Source: Legionella sp. (GTDB lineage: Bacteria; Pseudomonadota; Gammaproteobacteria; Legionellales; Legionellaceae). From it: DNA of 43,767 bases. Numbering within the stretch: position 1 is the first letter of the stretch; each line of letters begins with the position of its first letter. The translations under genes were made by a program, and so were the position numbers. The notes under the pieces are model-generated. The model had not been told where the DNA came from. It searched no databases and saw only the letters and a list, made by a program, of their open reading frames with translations. Location of the stretch: NCBI GenBank assembly GCA_030158115.1, contig JAOATK010000022.1, positions 1 through 43,767 on the forward strand. The letters run 5' to 3'. Shown one piece after another: positions 7,478 through 16,411 of this stretch.

Positions 7478-8650
7478 ATGCATGAAGGCTCTGTATTTTT
7501 TACAATGTTTTTAATTTTCGCCGGAGCTGCATTTCTATCGACGCTGGTTCTCTATACTAAACAATCTCTTTTGGTTGCTTATATCCTTTTGGGAGCCATA
7601 TTAGGACCTTGGGGTTTAAAGTTAGTCCCAGATGTAACCACTGTGCAGCAAATTGGTGATATTGGCATCGTCTTCCTCTTATTCTTATTAGGTTTGCATT
7701 TACAACCACAAAATCTTTTGCATATGTTACGAAAAGTAACATGGATTGCTTTAGTCAGTTCAATTTGTTTTGCTGTAGCTGCTTATTGGATTGGCCGTTA
7801 TTTTGGATTGACAGAAACAGAATCATGGATACTTGGCGGCTCCATGATGTTCTCAAGTACTATTATTGGATTAAAATTACTGCCTACAACTATTTTGCAT
7901 CACCAACATACTGGTGAGGTGATGATTAGCGTATTGCTGATGCAAGACGTCATTGCAATTATAGTTCTTATTCTAATTAACGGTGCGCAACAAAGCGGCG
8001 GATTATCATGGGATGATGTGATCTTAGTAGGCATCGATTTACCAGCCTTATGTTTGTTGGCGTTTGCGGTGGAAAAACACATCTTAATTCGATTACTAGC
8101 TCGTTTTGACAGAACGCAAGAATATGTGTTTTTGTTGTCAATTGGTTGGTGTTTAGGCATGTCGGTGTTAGCACAAAAAATTGGTCTTTCAGAGGAAATT
8201 GGAGCTTTTGTTGCGGGAGTTGCTTTAGCAGCAAGTCCAATCTCATTATTCATTGCTGAGAGCTTAAAACCTTTAAGAGACTTTTTCTTGGTGATGTTTT
8301 TCTTTTCTATTGGTGCCACATTTAATTTTGGCTACGGCACACAAGTATTGATACCAGCATTAATTTTATCTGCTTTAATTTTAATAGTAAAACCGGCTTT
8401 GTTTTATTGGTTGCTTAAACACTCTGGTGAAAAAAAGCAGGTAGCTAAAGAGGTAGGGATACGTTTAGGTCAGGGTAGCGAGTTTTCTTTGTTGGTCGCA
8501 AGTATTGCATTAAGTACTAAACTTATTTCAGATATGGCGTCTAATTTAATCCAAGCTACAACTATTATAACGTTTATTGTTTCGTCGTATTTGGTTGTGC
8601 TGAAATACCCGACGCCTATTGCGTTATCCGAGAAAATGCAGAGGGATTAA
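7478..8650 (+). CDS. Kef-type (CPA2) cation:proton antiporter, membrane domain only
   Basis: A polytopic inner-membrane protein of 390 residues with about 11 or 12 hydrophobic segments. Typical CPA2 motifs are present: ILLGAILGPWGLKLVPD near the start, GDIGIVFLLFLLGLHL, and EEIGAFVAGVALAASP with LRDFFLVMFFFSIGATF further on. It lacks the C-terminal TrkA-N (RCK) domain that KefB, KefC and YbaL carry. It may therefore work as a simple K+/H+ or Na+/H+ exchanger. I chose the ATG at 7478 because AATGAGGTG lies about ten bases before it; a GTG at 7469 is in frame but overlaps that site. ampE follows after five bases, so the two are probably co-transcribed. Confidence 0.85.
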   Translation: MHEGSVFFTMFLIFAGAAFLSTLVLYTKQSLLVAYILLGAILGPWGLKLVPDVTTVQQIGDIGIVFLLFLLGLHLQPQNLLHMLRKVTWIALVSSICFAVAAYWIGRYFGLTETESWILGGSMMFSSTIIGLKLLPTTILHHQHTGEVMISVLLMQDVIAIIVLILINGAQQSGGLSWDDVILVGIDLPALCLLAFAVEKHILIRLLARFDRTQEYVFLLSIGWCLGMSVLAQKIGLSEEIGAFVAGVALAASPISLFIAESLKPLRDFFLVMFFFSIGATFNFGYGTQVLIPALILSALILIVKPALFYWLLKHSGEKKQVAKEVGIRLGQGSEFSLLVASIALSTKLISDMASNLIQATTIITFIVSSYLVVLKYPTPIALSEKMQRD

Positions 8651-8655
8651 TTATA

Positions 8656-9405
8656 ATGAAATTATTGGTCATATTATTATGCTTATTTAGTGAGCGCTAT
8701 TTAGTGCACGCTATTTCCTATCAGCGTTTTCATTGGATTGAGGGATATTATCAATACCTTAAGAAACGAGCTGAATCCTATAGTTTTTTTAATAACCCCT
8801 GGGTTTTTTTAGCCTTAATTATTATTCCTATTGTATTGCTGACTGCCTTAGTCTACTTTTTACTTTCTGGAATATTTTTTGGATTTATGGGGTTTCTTTT
8901 GAGCGTGGCTTTGTTTTTCTATTCTCTTGGCCCACAAAATGTATTTTATCCTGTGACACAATCGGAGTCGGAAAATTCAACGCAGCTGGTAAGTCATTAT
9001 TTTTCAATGGTCAATAGACAATTATTTGCCGTGATATTTTGGTATGTTATTGCGGGTCCCATTGCGGCTTTAACTTATCGCTTATTTGTTTTATGCCGTG
9101 AGATACCTGAAATACAGGGACAGGCTGACGAGATAACAGATTTACTCGAATGGATACCTGCTCGTCTTACTGTATTATTATTTCTCCTGGTGGGAAATTT
9201 CCAAAAAGGTTTTAAACTATTTGTGAGTTTTATTTTGGCGAAACCAGACATGAATAATCAGATGTTGAGCCAGTGTGGTTTACAAGCTGCGCAGGTAAAT
9301 GAATCGGCTGAAGTCGAAATGCCTTTGGCTGAAAGTTTGGTTGAACATGCCATTATAGTGATGTTAGTTTTTATTGCGCTATTTACTTTAATATCTTGGT
9401 TGTAA
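8656..9405 (+). CDS. ampE: AmpE-like inner-membrane protein
   Basis: A 249-residue membrane protein of the AmpE (RegSigE) family. The opening LLVILLCLFSERYLVH and the RFHWIEGYYQYL that follows are the family signature. There are four or five hydrophobic segments (around 49-72, 72-92, 122-145, 170-190 and 230-249). In enterobacteria ampE is the partner of ampD in beta-lactamase regulation and peptidoglycan recycling; its biochemical role is not settled. No ampD is next to it here. An AGGG site at the end of the antiporter gene precedes the ATG. Confidence 0.8.
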   Translation: MKLLVILLCLFSERYLVHAISYQRFHWIEGYYQYLKKRAESYSFFNNPWVFLALIIIPIVLLTALVYFLLSGIFFGFMGFLLSVALFFYSLGPQNVFYPVTQSESENSTQLVSHYFSMVNRQLFAVIFWYVIAGPIAALTYRLFVLCREIPEIQGQADEITDLLEWIPARLTVLLFLLVGNFQKGFKLFVSFILAKPDMNNQMLSQCGLQAAQVNESAEVEMPLAESLVEHAIIVMLVFIALFTLISWL

Positions 9406-9413
9406 CCTAAATC

Positions 9414-9884
9414 ATGAATTTTTTTGGGATAATAGGTCACATGCCACTGCTTTTTCATTCAAGACGTAGTCTCGTTGCTTGCAATCTGTCTACGCAAGGT
9501 TTATTCCCTTTTTTGCGTTTCCTTTGTTGTGTTTTATTGCTTGGTCTTTATGGTTGCCATGCAAAAAATACGCTGAGAGCCCAGGAATTTGCACAATGCA
9601 ATTCAATTTGCATACAGCATTTGGACTTTTGTAAACAAAATTGTACTGATAATTGTTCTACTTGTTCTCAAAAATCCCTATATAGTTCTACAATGAATTA
9701 TAAGAAATACGTAAATGAACAAAAAATTGAGGGCCAACGAGTGATGCGTGAGTTGAATTCTTACCGTGATCCACTACAATGCCGCAAAGTAACTTGTAAC
9801 TGCCAGGCGGATTTTTTAGCTTGCAAGCAGAGTTGTACTAGAGTAATCCCAAAAAGATTGCAGGCAGTACCTAATTGTATTTAA
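9414..9884 (+). CDS. cysteine-rich putative lipoprotein
   Basis: No family recognised. The chain has a long N-terminal lead and then FLRFLCCVLLLGLYGC, which looks like a lipobox (LYGC). The processed part would be about 110 residues with a dozen cysteines, arranged as CNSICIQHLDFCKQNCTDNC, CSTC, CRKVTCNCQ and CKQSCTR. The pairing suggests a disulfide-bonded periplasmic or surface domain. The start is uncertain: ATG 9414 has no clear ribosome-binding site, ATG 9441 has GGGATAATAGG before it, and a TTG near 9513 would give the most normal signal peptide. It sits between ampE and aceE, 21 bp before the latter. Confidence 0.65.
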   Translation: MNFFGIIGHMPLLFHSRRSLVACNLSTQGLFPFLRFLCCVLLLGLYGCHAKNTLRAQEFAQCNSICIQHLDFCKQNCTDNCSTCSQKSLYSSTMNYKKYVNEQKIEGQRVMRELNSYRDPLQCRKVTCNCQADFLACKQSCTRVIPKRLQAVPNCI

Positions 9885-9905
9885 TAGAATGTCGGGGATA
9901 AGTTC

Positions 9906-12569
9906 ATGACAAATGACACTAATTTAGATTTGGATCCTGTTGAAACGCGTGAATGGCTAGATGCCTTACAAGCTGTATTAACTAATGATGGCACAGAGCG
10001 AGGCGCTTTTCTTTTAAAGCAACTTCTTGATAAAGCTAACTTGGAAGGTGTCAAGTTGCCTAACGCTACGAAGACTCCTTACCGGAATACAATTAAGACC
10101 TTTGAAGAAAAGCAAATGCCACCGGATGAAGGCATGAGTAAACGTATCGGCGCTTTAATTCGTTGGAATGCTGTTGCAATGGTTCTTCGTGCAGGTAAGT
10201 ATGCTCCGGAACTTGGGGGACATATTGCCTCTTATGCCTCTTCTTCTACGCTATATGAAACTGGATTTAACCATTTCTTTAAAGGTTCTAACGGTGAAAA
10301 TTGCGGTGACTTACTTTATATTCAAGGCCATTCTTCACCGGGTATTTATGCTCGGGCATTTCTTGAAGGCCGATTGTCTGAAGCCCAATTAGGGAATTTT
10401 CGACAAGAAGTTGAAGTCGATGGTTTATCCTCATATCCACATCCTTGGTTGATGGGAGATTTTTGGCAATTTCCAACTGTATCGATGGGATTGGGACCAT
10501 TGCAAGCTATCTATCAAGCACGTTTTTTAAAATATCTGGAAAACAGAGGGCTTATTAAAGAAACTGGCCGAAAAGTTTGGGCATTTCTTGGTGATGGAGA
10601 AACAGACGAACCGGAATCATTAGGTGCTTTAAGTATTGCTGCCCGTGAAAAATTAGATAATCTGATTTTTGTTGTGAATTGTAATTTACAACGACTAGAC
10701 GGCCCAGTTCGAGGGAATGGTAAAATTATTCAAGAACTCGAAGGAGTATTTGCAGGTGCAGGATGGAATGTAATCAAAGTGGTTTGGGGAGGGCGTTGGG
10801 ATCCCCTATTGGCAAATGATAAAGAAGGTTGGCTACAAAAACGTATGGAAGAATGCGTTGATGGTGAATACCAAGCGTATAAAGCAAATGATGGAGCCTA
10901 TGTCAGACAACATTTCTTTAATCAATATCCTGAATTAAAAAAGATGGTAGAAAATTATTCAGACGAAGAGATCTGGCGCTTAAATAGAGGCGGCCATGAC
11001 TCTCAAAAAGTATATGCGGCTTATGCTGCGGCAGTGGAGCATAAAGGAAGTCCTACAGTTATCTTGGCTAAAACCATTAAAGGTTATGGTATGGGTGCTG
11101 CAGGGGAAGGACAGAATATTACACATCAGCAAAAAAAGATGACTGTAGAGCAACTAAAGGTTTTTAGAGATCGATTTAGTATTCCTATCACTGATGAGCA
11201 AATTGCAGAGATTCCATTTTATAAACCAGCTGATGACAGCCCAGAAATAAAATACATGAAAAAACAACGAGAGGCCTTAGGTGGTTATCTGCCATCGCGC
11301 TCCTCAGATGTTAAGCCGTTGGCAGTTCCTCCATTAGCTGATTTTTCATCAGTAACTGCAGGATTAGGTGATCGTGAAATTTCAACTACCATGGCTTTTG
11401 TGCGTATTCTTTCTGTGTTATTAAAAAACAAAGAAATCAGTTCACGAATTGTTCCTATTGTTCCAGATGAATGTCGTACTTTTGGTATGGAAGGGTTATT
11501 TCGTCAAATAGGTATTTATTCTCCTGTAGGGCAGTTATATACACCTGTAGATCATGAACAAGTCATGTTTTATCGCGAAGCAAAAGACGGGCAAATTCTT
11601 GAGGAAGGCATTAATGAAGCCGGAGCTTTTTGTTCCTGGATGGCGGCTGCAACGTCTTACAGCTCCAATCAATTAGCTATGATTCCATTTTATATTTATT
11701 ACTCGATGTTTGGTTTTCAGCGCATTGGTGATTTGGCATGGGCTGCTGGAGATATGCAAGCAAGAGGGTTTTTATTAGGTGGTACAGCCGGCAGAACGAC
11801 GCTGGCCGGAGAAGGATTGCAGCATCAGGATGGTCACAGTCATATTATGTCGTCTACCATTCCTAACTGTGTTTCTTATGATCCTACTTTTGCTTATGAG
11901 TTAGCGGTTATCATTCAAAATGGCTTGTATCGCATGTATGAAAAAATGGAAAATGTTTTTTATTACATTACTGTCATGAATGAAAACTACATACAACCTG
12001 ATATGCCTAAGGGAGTGGAAGAAGGCATTATTAAAGGCATGTATCTGTTTAAAGAAACCAAGAAAAAATCTAAGCAGCATGTTCAGCTCATGGGATGTGG
12101 CACCATTTTACGAGAAGTGATTAAAGCGGCCCAAATGTTAGAGGCAGACTATGCCATTACTTCAGATATTTGGAGTGTTACAAGCTTTAATGAGTTACGA
12201 CGTGATGGTTTAGCAGTGGAACGATATAATGCGATGCATCCAGAAAAGAAAGCCAAGGAATCATTTGTGACTTCGCAGTTAAAAGGACAGCAAGGACCAG
12301 TTATTGCTGCCACAGATTACATGCGTTTGTATGCAGATCAAATTCGTCCTTATATTCCAGCTCGTTATATCACTTTAGGTACCGATGGTTATGGCAGAAG
12401 CGACACCCGTGAGCGTTTACGCCACTTCTTTGAAGTGGATGCAAAATATGTTGTGTTAGCTGCCTTGAATGCTTTAGTGGCAGAGGGAAGTATTGATAAA
12501 TCCAAAGTGGTTGATGCAATCAAGCGTTATAACATTAATCCTGATAAATTAGATCCAGTAACTCATTAA
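9906..12569 (+). CDS. aceE: pyruvate dehydrogenase E1 component, homodimeric
   Basis: The thiamine-diphosphate enzyme that decarboxylates pyruvate and passes the acetyl group to lipoyl-AceF. At 887 residues it matches E. coli AceE in length (887). The ThDP-binding motif is present as FLGDGETDEPESLGAL followed by NLIFVVNCNLQRLDGPVRG. GHSSPGIYARAFLEGRL and the HQDGHSHIM segment are also typical. The N-terminus (DPVETREWLDALQAVL) is the region that docks on E2. A CGGGGATAAG site precedes the ATG. aceF follows 162 bp downstream, separated by a large palindrome, so the two may be one transcript with reduced read-through. Confidence 0.97.
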   Translation: MTNDTNLDLDPVETREWLDALQAVLTNDGTERGAFLLKQLLDKANLEGVKLPNATKTPYRNTIKTFEEKQMPPDEGMSKRIGALIRWNAVAMVLRAGKYAPELGGHIASYASSSTLYETGFNHFFKGSNGENCGDLLYIQGHSSPGIYARAFLEGRLSEAQLGNFRQEVEVDGLSSYPHPWLMGDFWQFPTVSMGLGPLQAIYQARFLKYLENRGLIKETGRKVWAFLGDGETDEPESLGALSIAAREKLDNLIFVVNCNLQRLDGPVRGNGKIIQELEGVFAGAGWNVIKVVWGGRWDPLLANDKEGWLQKRMEECVDGEYQAYKANDGAYVRQHFFNQYPELKKMVENYSDEEIWRLNRGGHDSQKVYAAYAAAVEHKGSPTVILAKTIKGYGMGAAGEGQNITHQQKKMTVEQLKVFRDRFSIPITDEQIAEIPFYKPADDSPEIKYMKKQREALGGYLPSRSSDVKPLAVPPLADFSSVTAGLGDREISTTMAFVRILSVLLKNKEISSRIVPIVPDECRTFGMEGLFRQIGIYSPVGQLYTPVDHEQVMFYREAKDGQILEEGINEAGAFCSWMAAATSYSSNQLAMIPFYIYYSMFGFQRIGDLAWAAGDMQARGFLLGGTAGRTTLAGEGLQHQDGHSHIMSSTIPNCVSYDPTFAYELAVIIQNGLYRMYEKMENVFYYITVMNENYIQPDMPKGVEEGIIKGMYLFKETKKKSKQHVQLMGCGTILREVIKAAQMLEADYAITSDIWSVTSFNELRRDGLAVERYNAMHPEKKAKESFVTSQLKGQQGPVIAATDYMRLYADQIRPYIPARYITLGTDGYGRSDTRERLRHFFEVDAKYVVLAALNALVAEGSIDKSKVVDAIKRYNINPDKLDPVTH

Positions 12570-12580
12570 GAGAAAAAGTC

Positions 12581-12711
12581 AAAAGTAGCCTGGATGAAGC
12601 GCAGCGTAATCCGGGAAGCCCATGCAAAGCATGGCACCTTTATTACAGAGTTTGAGCCCGCTTCGCGGGAGTTTACGGATTAAGTGCTTTTCGCTCCATC
12701 CAGGCTACTTT
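12581..12711. repeat. REP-type palindrome between aceE and aceF
   Basis: A 131-bp element whose outer arms are AAAAGTAGCCTGGATG (12581-12596) and CATCCAGGCTACTTTT (12696-12711), a perfect 16-bp inverted repeat. Inside are two more hairpins, gcccatgcaaagcatggc and gcccgcttcgcgggag. The arm GTAGCCTGGATG-AGCG-AATCCGGG is shared with the elements at 33574-33652 and, more loosely, at 37491-37574. It lies within the presumed aceEF transcript and may stabilise the aceE message or attenuate aceF. Confidence 0.85.
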
Positions 12712-12731
12712 TGAGATAAAAGAGGATAAAT

Positions 12732-14012
12732 ATGGCAAATGAAATCGAAGTGAAAGTCCCTGATATTGGCGGTTCCGCTCAGGTTGATGTGATTGAAATT
12801 TTAGTAAAAGTGGGTGAGGAAATTTCTTTGGAAACACCACTTGTTACTTTAGAGTCAGATAAAGCCAGTATGGAGATCCCTTCTCCAATTGCGGGCATTG
12901 TGACAAAGATCAATCTGAAAGTAGGCGATAAAGTATCTGAAGGCAGCATTATTCTATCGGCAACTGTAAATAAAGAGACAACAGCAGCCAAAGAAGAGCC
13001 TAAATCAGTAGACACCGCGCAGCCTATAGAGCCATCTGCAAAGAGTGCTGCACCCCAAGAGATCATTGAACCAGAAAAACCACAAAGCCTACTGATTGAA
13101 TCTGTTTCTTCTTCAGTATTAGTTGCTGCAGGGCCTGCGGTGCGAAGATTAGCCAGAGAGCTAGGTGTTAATCTCTCTGATGTGGCAGGAACTGGGCGTA
13201 AGACTCGCATTACTAAAGAAGATTTACAGGCCTATGTGAAAGGGCGTTTAAGTGCACCATCCTCTACCGGTTCATTAGGAATACCCGCTAATCCTGTAAT
13301 TGATTTTTCTCAATTTGGTGAAATTGAAACAAAACCTTTAAGTAAAATTAAAAAACTAACTGGCGTGAATGTTCATCGTTCATGGATAACAATCCCGCAT
13401 GTTACCCAATTTGATTCAGCAGATATTACTGATATAGAGGCTTTTAGAAAATCTGAGACAGAGCATGCTAAAGAGAAAGGTTATAAACTGACTCTATTAG
13501 CTTTTGTTTGTGCAGTGGTTAGCAAAGCATTGCATACTTTTCCTCAATTTAATGCCTCTTTAGATGCTACAGGCACTAATTTAATCTATAAAAAATATTG
13601 CAATATTGGGATTGCTGTAGAGACTCCCAATGGATTAGTTGTTCCTGTCATCAAGCAGGTTGATCAACTAAGTGTTGCAGAGATCGCCATTGAAATGACA
13701 CGACTAAGTGCGAAAGCGCGTGATAAAGGGTTAATGCCTGCCGATATGTCTGGAGGTTGTTTTACTATTTCTAGTCTTGGTGGCATTGGTGGCACTTCAT
13801 TTACACCCATTGTGAATGGTCCTGAAGTCGCGATTCTTGGTTTGTCACGTTCAGAGATTAAACCAGTTTATGTAGATGGAGCATTCCAACCACGTTTGAT
13901 GCTGCCTTTATCTTTGTCTTATGATCATCGAGTGATTGATGGCGCAGAAGCAGCTCGTTTTACGCGGTTTATTTGTGATTGTTTAAGTGACATAAGACGT
14001 ATTTTGCTTTAG
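12732..14012 (+). CDS. aceF: pyruvate dehydrogenase E2, dihydrolipoamide acetyltransferase
   Basis: The core of the pyruvate dehydrogenase complex; it moves the acetyl group from E1 to CoA. The 426 residues show one lipoyl domain (1-75) with the lipoylated lysine K44 in TLESDKASMEIPSP, a proline/alanine-rich linker, the peripheral-subunit-binding domain (VRRLARELGVNLSDVAGTGR, about 137-172) and the catalytic domain ending in SYDHRVIDGAEAARF, with H399 and D403 as the expected active-site pair. E. coli AceF has three lipoyl domains, so this is the short one-domain form. An AGAGGATAA site precedes the ATG. It is followed by lpd after 134 bp. Confidence 0.96.
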   Translation: MANEIEVKVPDIGGSAQVDVIEILVKVGEEISLETPLVTLESDKASMEIPSPIAGIVTKINLKVGDKVSEGSIILSATVNKETTAAKEEPKSVDTAQPIEPSAKSAAPQEIIEPEKPQSLLIESVSSSVLVAAGPAVRRLARELGVNLSDVAGTGRKTRITKEDLQAYVKGRLSAPSSTGSLGIPANPVIDFSQFGEIETKPLSKIKKLTGVNVHRSWITIPHVTQFDSADITDIEAFRKSETEHAKEKGYKLTLLAFVCAVVSKALHTFPQFNASLDATGTNLIYKKYCNIGIAVETPNGLVVPVIKQVDQLSVAEIAIEMTRLSAKARDKGLMPADMSGGCFTISSLGGIGGTSFTPIVNGPEVAILGLSRSEIKPVYVDGAFQPRLMLPLSLSYDHRVIDGAEAARFTRFICDCLSDIRRILL

Positions 14013-14146
14013 CGTTTTAAATAGTATCGTTTCCATTAAGTTTTGATGCCGACGCACAGAAGATAAATAAAGGTGGCTGATTCGTTAAAACCAAAATGGA
14101 AAAAAAGTAGGTTTATTCATAAATTCATATTATAAAGAGGCTTGTA

Positions 14147-15568
14147 ATGGCTAATAAAATTAAAACTGATGTAGTGGTCTTGGGAAGTGGGCCTGGTGGA
14201 TATACTGCTGCATTTCGTGCGGCAGACTTGGGCAAAAAAGTGGTTTTGGTTGAGCGCTATGACTCATTAGGTGGTGTTTGTTTAAACGTAGGCTGTATTC
14301 CATCAAAGGCCTTATTGCATATTGCGAAAGTAGTGGATGAAACTCATGAAATGGCTGCACAGGGCGTTAGTTTCGGCGCGCCAAAATTGGATAGTACCAA
14401 GATGGTCGCCTGGAAAAATTCGGTTATTTCTAAATTAACAGGTGGTTTAAAAGCCTTATCTAAGCAACGTAAAGTTGAAGTTTTAACCGGCGAAGGTAAA
14501 TTTTCTGGTACACATCAAGTGACAGTAACTACCAACGAGGGACCAGTTGAGGTTGAGTTTGAGAATGCTATTATTGCAGTAGGTTCGGAATCGATTAATT
14601 TACCATTTATTCCTGAAGACAAGCGTATTTTTAGTTCTACTGGTGCGTTAGAACTAGCCGATATTAAAGGAAACATGCTGGTTTTGGGTGGAGGTATTAT
14701 TGGCTTAGAAATGGCAACTGTATATTCTGCACTAGGTGTTGAGGTGTCAGTAGTTGAATTTATGGATCAGCTAATTCCTGGTGCTGATGCAGATCTAGTC
14801 AATGTATTGCAAAAACGTATGGCGAAAAAAGGGGTTAAATTCCTTTTAAAAACCAAAGTCACTGCAGTAGAAGCCAAAAAAGATGGAATTTATGTCTCTA
14901 TGGAAGGTGAGCATGGAACTGATAAGCCTCTTTGTTTCCAACAAGTGCTGGTTTCTGTCGGTAGAAAGCCTAATGGTAGCATGATTGATGCGGATAAAGC
15001 CGGTGTGAAAGTAGACGAGCGTGGGTTTATTAGAGTTGATAACCAACAAAAAACCAATGTACCTCATATTTTTGCTATAGGTGACGTGGTAGGTCAACCT
15101 ATGCTAGCTCATAAAGCAATTCCAGAAGGTAAAGTAGCCGCAGAAGTTATTGCCGGTAAAAAACATTATTTTGATCCTAAGTGTATTGCGAGTGTTGCCT
15201 ATACTGATCCCGAGCTTGCTTGGGTTGGTTTGACAGAAAAAGAAGCCAAAGAGAAAAATATTTCTTATGAAAAAGCCTCATTTCCATGGGCAGCAAGTGG
15301 TCGTGCGTTAAGCATGGGACGTGAAGAAGGGATGACTAAATTATTATTTTGCCCAGAAACTAAACGGATATTAGGCGCAGGAATTGTAGGCGTCAATGCA
15401 GGTGATTTAATTTCTGAAACAGCATTGGCAATTGAAATGTGCTGCGATGTGGAAGATATTGCGCTGACAATTCATCCTCATCCTACGGTGTCGGAAACAA
15501 TTGCACAGGCTGCAGAGATGTTTGAAGGCACTATTACTGATTTATATTTACCAAAGAAGAAAAAATAA
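14147..15568 (+). CDS. lpdA: dihydrolipoamide dehydrogenase (E3)
   Basis: The flavoprotein that reoxidises dihydrolipoamide for the pyruvate and probably 2-oxoglutarate dehydrogenase complexes, passing electrons to NAD+. The 473 residues include the FAD motif VVLGSGPGGYTAA, the redox-active disulfide GGVCLNVGCIPSKALL (C45 and C50), the NAD motif LGGGIIGLEMA, the second FAD motif FAIGDVVGQPMLAHKA and the C-terminal HPHPTVSE with the catalytic His-Glu pair (H445/E450). The AAAGAGG before the ATG is a good ribosome-binding site, and the 134-bp gap from aceF includes an AT-rich stretch that could hold an extra promoter. Confidence 0.97.
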   Translation: MANKIKTDVVVLGSGPGGYTAAFRAADLGKKVVLVERYDSLGGVCLNVGCIPSKALLHIAKVVDETHEMAAQGVSFGAPKLDSTKMVAWKNSVISKLTGGLKALSKQRKVEVLTGEGKFSGTHQVTVTTNEGPVEVEFENAIIAVGSESINLPFIPEDKRIFSSTGALELADIKGNMLVLGGGIIGLEMATVYSALGVEVSVVEFMDQLIPGADADLVNVLQKRMAKKGVKFLLKTKVTAVEAKKDGIYVSMEGEHGTDKPLCFQQVLVSVGRKPNGSMIDADKAGVKVDERGFIRVDNQQKTNVPHIFAIGDVVGQPMLAHKAIPEGKVAAEVIAGKKHYFDPKCIASVAYTDPELAWVGLTEKEAKEKNISYEKASFPWAASGRALSMGREEGMTKLLFCPETKRILGAGIVGVNAGDLISETALAIEMCCDVEDIALTIHPHPTVSETIAQAAEMFEGTITDLYLPKKKK

Positions 15569-15585
15569 ACTGGATGATGTTTTTC

Positions 15586-15670
15586 CTTCTTCCTGCTAGG
15601 GGAGAAGACCTCATGCAGTGACGGAATGGGGGGCGCTTTATGAGTTAGCCCTCATCCGTCTTCGGCACCT
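15586..15670. repeat. hairpin and degenerate palindromic repeat after lpdA
   Basis: An imperfect hairpin at 15586-15607 (cttcttcc, loop, gggagaag) follows lpdA by 17 bp, and the stretch ccctcatccgtcttcggc at about 15649-15666 looks like the second half of the same kind of dispersed CCCTCATCCG/CTCCC repeat found in many gammaproteobacteria. It may act as the end of the aceEF-lpd transcript. There is no clear T-run directly after the first hairpin. Confidence 0.45.
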
Positions 15671-15714
15671 TGTGCTTTTTTATATAGGTGTGGCTCAAGT
15701 TCTTAGGGGCAAGA

Positions 15715-16185
15715 ATGATGTGTACCATTCGTCGCATGAATGAATCGGACATTGATGCCGTTCACACTATCGAAACAAGCGTTCACCTTATGCCTTGGAG
15801 CAAAAACATATTAAGAGATTGTATCTTAGTAGGTTATCACTGCTTGGTATTAGAAACAGTCATCAATAAGCAGTCCATTTTAAGTGGCTATGTTATTTTC
15901 AGACAGAGTGATAGCCTTTGCCATATCTTAAATTTTTGTATTGCTAAATCATTTCAATCAAAAGGCTATGGCCGTCAATTTTTACAAAAAATCCTTCATG
16001 ATATTTCCCAACTTAAAGAGATAGAGCAGGTGGTTTTAGAGGTCCGGCCTAGCAATCATATTGCATTACATCTTTATGAGTCCCTAGGTTTTAAGCAAGT
16101 GGAAATTAAGCACGGTTATTATGATGATAACACGCATGTGGAAGATGCCCTGGTTCTTAAAAAAACGCTACACACCTACATTTAG
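15715..16185 (+). CDS. rimI: ribosomal protein S18 alanine N-acetyltransferase-like GNAT enzyme
   Basis: A GNAT-fold acetyltransferase of 156 residues from the ATG at 15715. A GTG nine codons earlier is open but AGGGGCAAGA just before 15715 favours the later start. The opening IRRMNESDIDAVHTIE and MPWSKNILRDCI correspond to the RimI pattern, and the acetyl-CoA loop appears as SFQSKGYGRQFL. EVRPSNHIALHLYESLGF is the conserved C-terminal motif with the active-site region. RimI acetylates the N-terminal alanine of ribosomal protein S18. It could also be another GNAT protein of the family. It stands alone, with a MITE just after its stop. Confidence 0.82.
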   Translation: MMCTIRRMNESDIDAVHTIETSVHLMPWSKNILRDCILVGYHCLVLETVINKQSILSGYVIFRQSDSLCHILNFCIAKSFQSKGYGRQFLQKILHDISQLKEIEQVVLEVRPSNHIALHLYESLGFKQVEIKHGYYDDNTHVEDALVLKKTLHTYI

Positions 16186-16195
16186 CCAATGGATA

Positions 16196-16325
16196 TATCT
16201 GTTAATTAAATTTTAAATGAGTGTTACACGTCATCCCGAACACAGTGAGGGATCTCCGTAAGTGACGAATTGCTTGCTCTGGAGATCTCTCACTGTGTTC
16301 AGGATGACGGTCATTTATATATAAA
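16196..16325. repeat. MITE copy 2 with IS630-type ends
   Basis: Starts with GTTAATTAAATTTTAAATGA after a slightly altered TATCT end, and then runs gtgttacacgtcatcccg and acacagtgagggatctcc, with the mirrored arm ggagatctctcactgtgt followed by caggatgacgg. It is the same element as MITE copy 1, but the right end is degraded (tcatttatatataaataa). It lies ten bases after the rimI-like stop codon and forms the left part of the 645-bp gene-free block 16186-16830. Confidence 0.82.
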
Positions 16326-16411
16326 TAAATTTTTTTTTAAAAAATACTGGATTTAATATTATTCTCTGCTATGATGTCTGACCAACCTAAAGATTTATGT
16401 TATCACACGTC

